Below are positions 38,445-47,726 of a stretch of 64,000 nucleotides of DNA, in pieces. Location: the NCBI GenBank assembly GCA_016717725.1, contig JADKFA010000046.1, positions 1 through 64,000 on the forward strand, read 5' to 3'. This DNA is from Bacteroidota bacterium. GTDB taxonomy: Bacteria; Bacteroidota; Bacteroidia; AKYH767-A; OLB10. Position 1 is the first letter of the stretch, and each line of letters begins with the position of its first letter. The notes below the pieces were generated by a model that did no database searches, had not been told where the DNA came from, and worked only from the letters and a program-made list of their open reading frames with translations. A program made the translations under genes and the position numbers.

Positions 38445-39725
38445 TTATATTGCATGATGTAAACTTTCTTCCATCATTGGGTGATTCTTCACCACCAATG
38501 GAGCTTTACTCATGTAATGTTGTGTGATGTATGCAAACAGACCAATAAAGCCGATGGTTGTACCTACTTCCATCCAACCAATACTACCAATCAACAATTC
38601 ATGATGAGCTGCAGCTCCATGAGCTGCTTCTGCGCCGTGAGCTGCAAGAGCGTGCGTTGCTGTTACCATTGAACCTGGTATAACCATGATGTAAAAATCC
38701 AACCAGTGACCAACAAAGATCACGATCGACATAAACATCAACAGAAACTTTTTACGTTTAGCATCACGTGTCATCAAAATTAAAAACGGTGCAATGAAGT
38801 TAATAAAGAAGGCAGCTAGCCAGATACCACGATAATGATCTTGACGTAACATAAAATAAGTTACCTCTTCACCAATATTTGAATACCAGATCAACATAAA
38901 CTGTGAGAACCATAGGTAGGTCCAGAAAATACTGAAGGCAAACATGAATTTACCGATATCGTGTAAGTGATGTTCTGTAACTTCTTCTAAGTATCCACGG
39001 TGTTTTAAATAAGCAACGATGAAAGCTAATACGGCTAATGTAGTTACGAACAATCCGGCGAACGTATACCATCCAAACAAAGTAGAATACCAATGTGACT
39101 CGATAGACATAATAAAATCCCAAGACATCAAAGATTCTGTTACAGCAAACAATACTAAGAATGCAGCACCAGAACGACGGTTTCTCAAATACGCACCTAC
39201 ACTATCACTTCCCTCATCCATTTTCAAAGAATTCGATCTGAACAAACGTGCGAATAAACTCCAAATAACGAAGTAAAGAATTACTCTCACCCAAAAGAAA
39301 CCAGGATTCAAGAATGCTGATTTTCCTGCAATAATTTTATCATAATTTGCAGAGTTAGGATCAGTAAGTCCATCGCCCATCCAATGATAAATTTGTTGGC
39401 CACCGAGTGCAATAATGATGATCATAATGATTCCAGCAATTGGTAAACTTTGACCCATTGCTTCAAGCGGGCGATAGATAACAGCGCTCCAACCTACTTC
39501 AGCCACATATTGTAGTGCCAGAAAAAAGGTAGCTCCAAGAGCGAGTGCCATAAATATAAAATTGTTCCATAATAAGTTTGCCCATGTTTGTTCATGATGT
39601 GTCATAAACTGAGCAGCGATGGAAACAATACCAATCGCAATCATTACGATGGCATACATCTTATTCTTAGATGTAAAATCGTAAGGTTGAGTGGTGGTAA
39701 CTTCGATAGGTCCGTGATGTCCCAT
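38445..39725 (-). CDS. actF: Alternative complex III subunit ActF (membrane subunit)
   Basis: The 426-residue polytopic protein (about 10 helices) matches the ActF family of quinol:cytochrome c/electron acceptor oxidoreductase. It is related to ActC, but contains RLFRSNSLKMDEGSDSVGAYLRNR and SLMSWDFIMSIESHWYSTLFGWYTF, typical of ActF. By family it helps form the membrane core of ACIII. A His/Ala-rich stretch (HALAAHGAEAAHGAAAHHEL) sits between two of the last helices. Gene order between actE and coxB confirms the call. Confidence 0.93.
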   Translation of the reverse strand: MGHHGPIEVTTTQPYDFTSKNKMYAIVMIAIGIVSIAAQFMTHHEQTWANLLWNNFIFMALALGATFFLALQYVAEVGWSAVIYRPLEAMGQSLPIAGIIMIIIIALGGQQIYHWMGDGLTDPNSANYDKIIAGKSAFLNPGFFWVRVILYFVIWSLFARLFRSNSLKMDEGSDSVGAYLRNRRSGAAFLVLFAVTESLMSWDFIMSIESHWYSTLFGWYTFAGLFVTTLAVLAFIVAYLKHRGYLEEVTEHHLHDIGKFMFAFSIFWTYLWFSQFMLIWYSNIGEEVTYFMLRQDHYRGIWLAAFFINFIAPFLILMTRDAKRKKFLLMFMSIVIFVGHWLDFYIMVIPGSMVTATHALAAHGAEAAHGAAAHHELLIGSIGWMEVGTTIGFIGLFAYITQHYMSKAPLVVKNHPMMEESLHHAI

Positions 39726-39745
39726 ATATTCTAATTTCTGTTTAA

Positions 39746-40392
39746 TTATTTTGCCATTGCAGTGGCATTCGAAGAGTCTTTAGTTGCTGTTGAATCTGCG
39801 CCTACAGGAGCAGAAGCATTTCCTTGTAATTGGTGAACATACATGGTAATTTTCCATCTTTCCTCAGGGTTAAGTTGAGAAGCATGTGGTCCCATTAGAT
39901 TCACACCATATGTAATGGTATGGAATATTTTTCCATCGCTAAGATCCTTAACGAGACCTCCACGACTTGAATTTCCTGCAGAATAACTTGGTGGCGGCGG
40001 GAATTTTCCGATGGCTACTAAATTTCCATCACCTTGACCTGTTTCGCCATGACAATGCGTACAAAAATTGCATAGAGACGTTGCCCTTCTGCGACATTGG
40101 CTTCAGTAAAAAGCAATGGATTTTTTACATCACGACCTGCGGCCTCATAGCCTTCTAAAGAAGAAGGGTAAGAGAAGAAAGTATATCCTCTTGGAATAGT
40201 TCCTTTAACAGGAGTTTGCATTGTCAAACTATCTGTAAAGTTTGGATTAGAAGAATATACTGCATAGGCAGGTGAACGGTACATGTCGGGCATGAATTCC
40301 GTTCCTGGATCATTTGCATCTCTACCACAAGAAGTCAAGAGGACAATGGCGAGACATGCAAGCGAAGAAAGGAACACAACTGGCTTATTCAT
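39746..40392 (-). CDS. actE: Alternative complex III subunit ActE (mono-haem lipoprotein), frameshifted in the sequence
   Basis: The gene starts with a lipoprotein signal (FLSSLACLAIVLLTSC, lipid-bearing Cys near residue 22), followed by the ActE stretch TEFMPDMYRSPAYAVY. The literal frame ends at 40018 before any haem site. Adding one A at 40069-40070 gives RLYANFCTHCHGETGQGDGN, creating the CxxCH haem motif. It continues through PPPPSY, LSDGKIFHTITYGVNLMGPH and EERWKITMYVHQLQG to a stop at 39746, ~216 residues in all. An ACIII without the ActE haem would be unlikely to work, so a consensus error is the simplest reading. It lies 20 bases after actD. Confidence 0.9.
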
Positions 40393-40412
40393 AGCAATGG
40401 GTTCTCTGTTTT

Positions 40413-40940
40413 TTATTTTTTAGTTTCAATAGCTCCAGCTGCACGAAGTTGTGACTCCACATTTGCAATTTCGCTATCATCATTAATTTGCACTGCCATC
40501 ACGAATTGATCATCGGACATGCGAGGGTGAATTACATGAGGTTCTACTCCTGGTAATAATTTACTTCTCAATAAAAAAGTAATTACCATTCCATGAGCAG
40601 CACACAATACCGTACTTTCAAACGTTACTGGAATGAAGGCAGGCAAGTTTTTATAGAATGCAAAACTTGGCTTTCCTCCAATATCCATTGGCCAATCGAA
40701 GATGTTCATGTAACCAGTCATCAGTAAGGCTAATCCGCAGCCTGTCATTCCAAAAAGGAAACAAGCGATAGAGATACGAGTACGCTCTAATCCCAATACG
40801 TCATCCAATCCGTGAATAGGAAATGGAGAAATTACATCCTTTACTTTCAAACCCTTACTTCTAAGGGCAGGAATTGCATTTAGAACAACTTGATCGTCGT
40901 TGAAAATGCCATAAACGAATTTTTTATTCTTTGCGCTCAT
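40413..40940 (-). CDS. actD: Alternative complex III subunit ActD (DUF3341)
   Basis: The 175-residue protein has the DUF3341 pattern: VYGIFNDDQVVLNAIPALRS, DVISPFPIHGLDDVLGLERT, two membrane helices (~57-80 and ~100-125) and the conserved LPAFIPVTFESTVLCAAHGM. ActD is a small membrane subunit without cofactors. Its start overlaps the actC stop by one base, indicating translational coupling. Confidence 0.94.
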   Translation of the reverse strand: MSAKNKKFVYGIFNDDQVVLNAIPALRSKGLKVKDVISPFPIHGLDDVLGLERTRISIACFLFGMTGCGLALLMTGYMNIFDWPMDIGGKPSFAFYKNLPAFIPVTFESTVLCAAHGMVITFLLRSKLLPGVEPHVIHPRMSDDQFVMAVQINDDSEIANVESQLRAAGAIETKK

Positions 40941-42337
40941 TAGTGTGTCTCTTGTTTAGCGGTTGCAGCCTGTTTCTTTTTAGCACCTTCTGAAGATGAT
41001 TTTACAATCGTTTTCAATTCCGACATAGCAATCACGGGGAACACTCGAACGAAAATCAAGAAGCAAGTGAAGAATAATCCGATCGAACCAATGAAAATTC
41101 CCGCTTCAACCCAAGTTGGACTGTACATTGTCCAGCTACTTGGAAGATAATCACGGTGAAGAGAAGTCACGATAATAACAAAACGCTCAAACCACATTCC
41201 TACGTTAACGAAGATGGAAATGATAAATGTAGCGAATACACTTTCGCGTAATTTCTTTGACCAGAATAACTGTGGCGTGATTACGTTACATGTCATCATA
41301 CTCCAATATGCCCACCAGTAAGGACCAGTTGCTCGATTGATGAATGCGTATTGTTCATATTCTACACCTGAGTACCAAGCGATGAAGAACTCAGTGATAT
41401 AAGCCACACCCACGATAGAACCCGTAATCAAGATTACTCGATTCATCATATCGATATGGTAAATGGTGATATAATCTTCAAGTGTTAATACTTTACGAAC
41501 GATGATCAAGAGCGTTTGCACCATGGCAAATCCAGAGAAAATGGCACCCGCTACGAAGTAGGGCGGGAAGATAGTGGTATGCCAACCAGGAACGATCGAC
41601 GTAGCGAAGTCCATGGATACTACGGAGTGAACCGAAAGTACAAGCGGTGTTGAAAGTCCAGCAAGTACGAGAGAAACCTCTTCAAAACGTTGCCAATTTT
41701 TTGCTGATCCCACCCATCCAAAACTTAAGATGGTATAAATACGCTTGCGCCATTTTGTGTTTGCACGATCACGAATAACAGCGAAGTCAGGAATCAAACC
41801 AGTGTACCAGAATGCTAACGATACACTAAAATAAGTAGATATCGCAAATACGTCCCAAACAAGAGGAGAGTTAAAGTTCACCCATAACGAACCGAATTGG
41901 TTAGGAAGAGGTAATGGCCAGTAAGCTACCCATGGACGACCCATGTGAGAAACGATAAAACTTGCTGCACAAATTACCGCGAAGATGGTCATCGCCTCTG
42001 CAGAACGGTTGATTGACAAACGCCATTTCTGACGGAACAATAATAGGATGGCAGAGATCAAGGTTCCTGCGTGACCGATACCTACCCACCAAACGAAGTT
42101 TGTGATATCCCACGCCCAACCTACGGTTTTATTCAAACCCCAGACGCCAAGGCCGGTTCCAACTGTGTATGATACTGCAATCACCCACCATATAAATGCG
42201 GCTAATGATACAGAGAAGGCAAGCCACCACCATTTGTTGGCTTTTGATTCCACCGGGCGGCAAACATCTTCTGTGATGTCGTGCCAGGTTTTGTCACCTA
42301 GGATGAGTGGAGGACGAAGTTCCGATTCTTTATGCAT
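40940..42337 (-). CDS. actC: Alternative complex III subunit ActC (NrfD-like)
   Basis: The 465-residue NrfD/PsrC-family protein has about 10 helices and forms the quinol-oxidising membrane core of ACIII. Recognisable segments are WVGIGHAGTLISAILLLFRQ, RSAEAMTIFAVICAA, SVHSVVSMDFATSIVPGWHT and TIFPPYFVAGAIFSGFAMV. The C-terminus is Lys/Ala/Gln-rich and cytosolic. It lies 35 bases after actB and overlaps actD by one base. Confidence 0.96.
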   Translation of the reverse strand: MHKESELRPPLILGDKTWHDITEDVCRPVESKANKWWWLAFSVSLAAFIWWVIAVSYTVGTGLGVWGLNKTVGWAWDITNFVWWVGIGHAGTLISAILLLFRQKWRLSINRSAEAMTIFAVICAASFIVSHMGRPWVAYWPLPLPNQFGSLWVNFNSPLVWDVFAISTYFSVSLAFWYTGLIPDFAVIRDRANTKWRKRIYTILSFGWVGSAKNWQRFEEVSLVLAGLSTPLVLSVHSVVSMDFATSIVPGWHTTIFPPYFVAGAIFSGFAMVQTLLIIVRKVLTLEDYITIYHIDMMNRVILITGSIVGVAYITEFFIAWYSGVEYEQYAFINRATGPYWWAYWSMMTCNVITPQLFWSKKLRESVFATFIISIFVNVGMWFERFVIIVTSLHRDYLPSSWTMYSPTWVEAGIFIGSIGLFFTCFLIFVRVFPVIAMSELKTIVKSSSEGAKKKQAATAKQETH

Positions 42338-42372
42338 AAGAGAAGAATACTATACTCGAGATTAATTTCTTT

Positions 42373-45300
42373 TTATGAATGATGATTTTTTACTGGCTCT
42401 TCCGTACGATTCCAAACTTTCGTTTGATAGAATACAGAAGGACGTGTTCCTACAGAAGCAAGCAAATGATAACTACGCTCGTCTTTGAAGAGTTCACTTA
42501 TTTGAGAATTTGGATCATTGAAATCACCAAATACAATTGCATTTGTAGGGCAACCCTGTGCACATGCTGTTTTAATTTCACCATCCTTTGGACGACGACC
42601 TTCTTTCTTAGCATCTAAGCGACCATATTGAATCCGCTGAATACACATTGAACATTTTTCCATTACTCCACGTGATCGAACGGTAACATCTGGATTTAAT
42701 ACCATCTTACCTAAACCATCATTCATATTATAAGGGAACTGCTCATTATCGCTATACTTAAACCAGTTATAACGACGTACTTTATAAGGACAGTTATTTG
42801 CGCAATAACGAGTACCTACACAACGGTTATAAGCCATCATGTTTAATCCGTCAGAACTATGTGTTGTTGCTGCAACTGGACAAACTGTTTCACACGGTGC
42901 GTGATTACAGTGTTGACACATGACAGGCTGGAACATGATTTGTGGATTGTCGGAAGCTGGCTTTTCCATTTCACCATACATATCCAATTTACCAAGTCCT
43001 TTTTCTTCGGCGTTTTCTTTTGTAGTATCACTAGTATAGTAACGATCGATACGGATCCAATGCATCTCACGAGCACGACCAATTTCATCCTTACCAACAA
43101 CAGGTACATTATTTTCAGCGTTACAAGCAATGACGCAAGCACCGCAACCAATACAACTATTTAAATCGATACCTAAACCCCAAGCGTGATTAATACGATC
43201 GAAACCAGGTTCATCTTTTGTTTTCCATAAGTCCAACTCCTCTGGAGATTTTGGACCTTCGGGAGATGCGATTAACTCAGGAGCATTTCCCGCTTTAGGA
43301 TCTTTCAACCACGCAGCCAAACTTGTTTCCTTCACGATATCACGACCCATCATGGTATGATGAGTTTGTGTTAGCGCAAAAGTATAATAATCTTCAACGG
43401 TTTTATTTACAGCAACACCTGAAGCATAATATTTTTGCACTCCGCCAGTCATACTTACCAATGGGTAAGCATTAAATCCAACATTATTTCCAGCCTTACC
43501 ACAATTTGTACGTCCGTAACCTAAAGCAACGGCGATGGTTTCATCGGACATTGCAGGTTGCAGCAACACGGGACCTTTCACTGTTGAGTTTCCAACTTTC
43601 ACTTCGATCACAGTTCCTTGACGCCATCCCATCTTCTCAGCATAAGCAGGAAGAACAGCAAAATAATTATCCCAACAAACTTTGGTGATAGGATCAGGCA
43701 ATTCATGTAACCAAGGATTATTTCCTCCAGCTCCATTTCCTAATCCCGCTTTTTCATAAATCGTTAATTCAATTCCTGCCGTGGGCTTTCCTAATAATTC
43801 GGCTGCAGCAGCCACATTACCAGTGAAAGAGGTTGCCCCACCAATGATAAAAGAAGCTTCAAAAATTCCATCTCTTAAAGATTGATTCCAGAAAGCATCA
43901 AAAGAACTCATTCCATTTTGCATTGGGAATACAGATGCATTCCAAGTATTACGGACATACGAATAATAATCTGACTCAGCACTTCCACTCCACTTTAACA
44001 AACTTTCGCCAGCTTGACGAGTATTAAATAATGGACGAATAGTGGGTTGCATTAAACTGAAACTCCCTTTGTATGCTTCTGCATCGCCCCATGACTCGAG
44101 GTAATGATGATCAGGACAAACGTAATCACATGCTTGTGCAGTTTCATCTTCACGATCGGACAATGAAATTTTCACAGGTACTTTCGCAAGAGTTGATGCA
44201 AATGCTTTTGCATTTGATGCTGTATATGCAGGATTTGTGTTCCAGAAAATAACGGCTCCTACGCTTCCTCCATCAATATCAGATAAAAGTTGTGCGTAAG
44301 CTGCATCATTACTATTCTTTAAATTACAAGTGCGATCCAGGTTAATTGTAGAACCATAGTTTCCAAGAATGAAATTGATGGCATTCACCATTACTTGTTC
44401 ATTCGGATCATTCGATCCACTCATTACTACTGACTTTCCTTTTGCTGCAACTAATTCCTTTGCGATACCATCTAAAGATTTATCTAACGGAGTAGAAGTT
44501 GCATTTACGGAGGTGCCACCTGTTAGTGCTGCAACTTTATTGTATAAAGAAGCGACAACTGCAGATTGTTGACTTGGTTTTATTTTGTGACGTTGATCGG
44601 CATTTGCGCCTGAAAGAGAAAGCATACTTTCAAACTGATGATGCTTTGACAACGTTCTTTTTCCATTACGAAGCTTACGAGTTTCTCCATACTGACGAGC
44701 GAACTCGATGGGAGATAACCAGTTTTGCAAGAAGTCGGCGTTAAAACTTACGATCACTTCTGCCTTATCGATACTATAAGATGGGATCACGGATTTTCCG
44801 AAAGAAAGTTCGTTTCCTTTTAACATTCCATAGTACGAAACCGCATCATACACTACATGAGAAGCCGTTGGATACTTTGCAATAAAATCGCTCAAAGCTC
44901 TTTTACCTGATGGGCTATACATTGAACTTGTTACGACTGCGATCTTTTTTCCTGCAGCAGCTTGCTCTGTTAATTTAGCAGTGATTTCTGTATCGATCGT
45001 ACTCCATTCTGTACGTTTCTTCTTCGCCATTGGCTGTTGAAGACGCGCGTTATCGTACAAACTCAAAACCGATGCTTGAACACGAGCGTTCGTTGCACCC
45101 TTAGTAACAGAAGACATTTCATTTCCTTCTATTTTGATAGGACGACCTTCGCGTGTTTTAATTAATACACTGCAATAGTCAGAACCATCTGCAAAAGTAG
45201 AAGCGTAATAATTTGGCACACCCAATGTAATTTCCTCAGGCTTCACTACATAAGGAATGGCCTTTTTTACAGGTGCATCACAAGCAGCTAATGAAGCTGC

Positions 45301-45480
45301 AGCAACACTAAAGCCTAAGAACTTTAAGAAATCTCTACGTGATGTAGAAGAATCACTTTCTGCTTTCTTCTGTAATGTTTCATTCAGCGGAAGGTGCTCA
45401 AAGAATTCATTATTGCGAAGTCTTACAAATTCAGGATCATTGTTGAGTTCATCAACACCTTTCCAATATCGTTTTTCCAT
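42373..45480 (-). CDS. actB: Alternative complex III subunit ActB (molybdopterin-like plus iron-sulfur domains)
   Basis: The 1035-residue protein fuses a molybdopterin-oxidoreductase-like domain (~65-740, no Moco-binding residues needed in this family) with an iron-sulfur domain (~745-1000). A Tat motif SRRDFLK (residues 47-53) leads to a lipobox-like LAAC at 64-67, so it is exported folded and lipid-anchored. Cluster motifs are CIGCGACVIACNAENN, CQHCNHAPCETVC, CVGTRYCANNCPY and CSMCIQRIQYG with CAQGCP. By analogy with solved ACIII structures it holds one 3Fe-4S and three 4Fe-4S clusters and passes electrons from quinol to the ActA haems. It sits second in the operon. Confidence 0.96.
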   Translation of the reverse strand: MEKRYWKGVDELNNDPEFVRLRNNEFFEHLPLNETLQKKAESDSSTSRRDFLKFLGFSVAAASLAACDAPVKKAIPYVVKPEEITLGVPNYYASTFADGSDYCSVLIKTREGRPIKIEGNEMSSVTKGATNARVQASVLSLYDNARLQQPMAKKKRTEWSTIDTEITAKLTEQAAAGKKIAVVTSSMYSPSGKRALSDFIAKYPTASHVVYDAVSYYGMLKGNELSFGKSVIPSYSIDKAEVIVSFNADFLQNWLSPIEFARQYGETRKLRNGKRTLSKHHQFESMLSLSGANADQRHKIKPSQQSAVVASLYNKVAALTGGTSVNATSTPLDKSLDGIAKELVAAKGKSVVMSGSNDPNEQVMVNAINFILGNYGSTINLDRTCNLKNSNDAAYAQLLSDIDGGSVGAVIFWNTNPAYTASNAKAFASTLAKVPVKISLSDREDETAQACDYVCPDHHYLESWGDAEAYKGSFSLMQPTIRPLFNTRQAGESLLKWSGSAESDYYSYVRNTWNASVFPMQNGMSSFDAFWNQSLRDGIFEASFIIGGATSFTGNVAAAAELLGKPTAGIELTIYEKAGLGNGAGGNNPWLHELPDPITKVCWDNYFAVLPAYAEKMGWRQGTVIEVKVGNSTVKGPVLLQPAMSDETIAVALGYGRTNCGKAGNNVGFNAYPLVSMTGGVQKYYASGVAVNKTVEDYYTFALTQTHHTMMGRDIVKETSLAAWLKDPKAGNAPELIASPEGPKSPEELDLWKTKDEPGFDRINHAWGLGIDLNSCIGCGACVIACNAENNVPVVGKDEIGRAREMHWIRIDRYYTSDTTKENAEEKGLGKLDMYGEMEKPASDNPQIMFQPVMCQHCNHAPCETVCPVAATTHSSDGLNMMAYNRCVGTRYCANNCPYKVRRYNWFKYSDNEQFPYNMNDGLGKMVLNPDVTVRSRGVMEKCSMCIQRIQYGRLDAKKEGRRPKDGEIKTACAQGCPTNAIVFGDFNDPNSQISELFKDERSYHLLASVGTRPSVFYQTKVWNRTEEPVKNHHS

Positions 45481-45553
45481 AACGGTCTTGGTGATTATAC
45501 CAGGGTTATATATTCAACACACCATTTGGTGATGTTGTTTATTGATTCAATTA

Positions 45554-46788
45554 TTAATAATGACAACGAGCACATTCTGTTCCGCCTAGTTTTTCAACTG
45601 TAAGCTTCGCATCAGGACCGTATTTTTCTTTATATTTTCGTGGACGGCATTATAATATCCGTTTCCTTCCATTTTTACTGGAGTATCGCGGTGACATTGA
45701 ATACACCATCCCATGGTTAAAGGAGAGAACTGCTTCATTACTTCCATTTCTCCAACAGGTCCGTGGCAAGTTTCACAAGCTACTCCACCTACTGTCACGT
45801 GTTGACTGTGATTGAAGTATGCTAATTCAGGTAGATTATGAACTCGCACCCACTTGATTGGTTTTGTTTTACCAGTATATTGTTGAGCGTCTACATCCCA
45901 ACCAATAGCCTCATAAATTTTTGAAATTTCTTCGGTACCATATTTAGGACCCTTCTTCACGTACTTATGACAATTCATACAAAGGTTTGGTGAAGGGATA
46001 CCTGCATTTTTTGACTTCTCGGCACCAGAGTGACAATAGCGACAATCGATTTTATTTTGACCTACGTGCAATTGATGTGAAAACTTGATCGGTTGATCTG
46101 GAGCATAATTTTGATTTATTCCAATTCCAGCCAAAGCTTTCCATCCTGCTACCGATCCAACCACAGAAACTACAATAAATAAAAATGCAATCAACTTTTT
46201 ATTGCCTCGGATCCACACCTTCACCCCAGCTTTCCCTTTCAACTTTACAGGTTCTGGAATTCCATTACGGTCATTAATAACTCTTTGAAGTCCTTTTTGA
46301 ACACGATTTAGAATAACAAAAAGAATAATAAGAGTAAGTGTTACTAAAATAAGTGTTAAAGAAGATCCGCCATCTTTGGCTTCACTTCCAGCGGCAACTT
46401 CAGGGGTTGTAGCAACAGCGGGTGCTGCTTCACTTGTGGTTTTGATGTATCCAATAATGCTTTTAATCTCATCATCCGATAGATTAAAAGAAGTCATGGC
46501 AACTTTATTAAATTGCTCATACACTTTTACGGCTTGCGGGTCGCCAGCCTTCACCATTGCTTGAGAATTCTTAATCCACTTGATCAACCAGTCTTCCTTG
46601 TACTTTGTGTGTACATTTTTCAACCCCGGACCAACGACAACGTCATCACCTACTACGTGACAAGCTGTACAATTAGCTTTAAACAAGGCTTCTCCATTTG
46701 GTTGGGCCTGTGCTGAAGTTTGGAAGATTACGATCAGGGATAGTACTAACGCATTAATTGTCAGAATCCTGTATACGTAACGTAGCAT
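45554..46788 (-). CDS. actA: Alternative complex III subunit ActA (multihaem c), frameshifted near its end
   Basis: First gene of the act-cox operon. A signal peptide (VLSLIVIFQTSAQA) leads to a mono-haem cytochrome c domain (CTACH near residue 42, ~30-120), a membrane helix (LILVTLTLIILFVIL), a second helix (FLFIVVSVVGSVAGW), then CRYCH, CMNCH, CETCH and CIQCH. The literal frame stops at 45586. Adding one A at 45629-45631 gives KEKYGPDAKLTVEKLGGTEC, which ends in ARCHY with a stop at 45554, supplying a fifth haem site in the C-terminal part and six in total. The missing base is in an A-run, so a consensus error is likely. The predicted promoter lies about 75 bases upstream. Confidence 0.93.
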
Positions 46789-46866
46789 ATGCTCGAAATA
46801 ATTTTAAGTTAATTTATTGAAATATTTTTACCGATAAGTGACAATACCGTGTATTTTTCCAAGCGC

Positions 46867-46874
46867 CAAATTTA
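46867..46874 (-). promoter_or_regulatory. -7 box (TAAATTTG) of the act-cox operon
   Basis: Exact TAnnTTTG on the minus strand, with GTTG about 18 bases upstream as a -33 element. Transcription is predicted to start near 46863, leaving a leader of about 75 bases before actA. Confidence 0.6.
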
Positions 46875-47213
46875 GTGGAAACTATAATTCAACCGTTTTT
46901 TTAGAGTAAAAAAAGAAGTTATTTGTATGCATTCTAATTAAGCATCAAAAAATCAACGGATTCGTTTGACTTCCACCACTAAGTGAAAATAAATTCGGAA
47001 TGTCGGTAATTTAAAAATGATTGGATAAAATAATTTAATGCTATAAATCAAGTATTTGTAATTTATTATGATCTAAAATGTTAATAAATTTTTAATGATG
47101 AATATTCATTTTTACTAAAACGATTTTATGATCCTCTAAAATAAATTTATCTATTTGATTTAGATTAATTTAACGAAAATATGTTACTAATTCTAAATTA
47201 CGATCTTTGTCGG
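46875..47213. other. AT-rich divergent intergenic region
   Basis: No gene or RNA was recognised. A variant -7 box (GATCTTTG) ends at 47209, four bases before the ATG of the SPOR-type gene. Confidence 0.4.
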
Positions 47214-47585
47214 ATGCGTTTAATCATTCTACTCTTTCTTGCGATGCCTTGCTTTTCCCAAGCACAAAAACTGGATAATGATAGTTTAGCTTTCATCTTA
47301 ACCCAACGTCATAAAAAGGTAAATGCATCTAAAATGACCATGCCAGGGTATCGGATTCAAATCTATTTTGGAAACGAGCGGATCAAAGCTCAAGAAATCA
47401 AAAGCATTTTTTTACAAAACCATTCAAAAATTTCAGCCTATATGGTATATCACCAACCTAATTTCAAAGTAAGGGTAGGTGATTTTAGAACCCGATTAGA
47501 GGCCGTTGGTTTTTTGAAAAAGATTGAATCCGAATTTAAAACTTCCTTTATTGTTCCTGATGATGTAAAATTGCCAGAATTATAG
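47214..47585 (+). CDS. Small secreted SPOR-like domain protein
   Basis: The protein is 123 residues from the ATG at 47214, chosen because it opens directly into a signal peptide (MRLIILLFLAMPCFSQAQ). The rest fits a SPOR-like fold: GYRIQIYFGNERIKAQEI, then SAYMVYHQPNFKVRVGDFRT and EAVGFLKKIESEF. SPOR domains bind denuded peptidoglycan glycans, so a periplasmic or outer-membrane role near the wall is likely. It is too short for any other domain. It stands alone, divergent from the act operon. Confidence 0.8.
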   Translation: MRLIILLFLAMPCFSQAQKLDNDSLAFILTQRHKKVNASKMTMPGYRIQIYFGNERIKAQEIKSIFLQNHSKISAYMVYHQPNFKVRVGDFRTRLEAVGFLKKIESEFKTSFIVPDDVKLPEL

Positions 47586-47726
47586 TCAACCCTTCCATTT
47601 TCAAATTATATCCCATCTAAATTGATTTAGCCTTATAAACAGGCATTTAGTTGAAAACAATTTTAGGAGGGAATGAAGGGCTCTTCCCTTACCAATACAT
47701 TTGAAACATCTAAAAAAAATGTTCAA

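Noticed and set aside
44499..44744. Plus-strand open frames inside actB and other large genes
   Set aside because: They are antisense frames of strongly supported genes and show no motifs of their own.
39746..46788. Programmed frameshifting in actA and actE
   Set aside because: No slippery heptamer is evident, and the same kind of run-length lesion occurs in five other unrelated genes, so consensus error explains all of them.
47665..47672. Strong Shine-Dalgarno AGGAGG setting the start at 47673
   Set aside because: Only two bases separate it from that ATG, and the upstream start would place 18 residues before a clear signal peptide.
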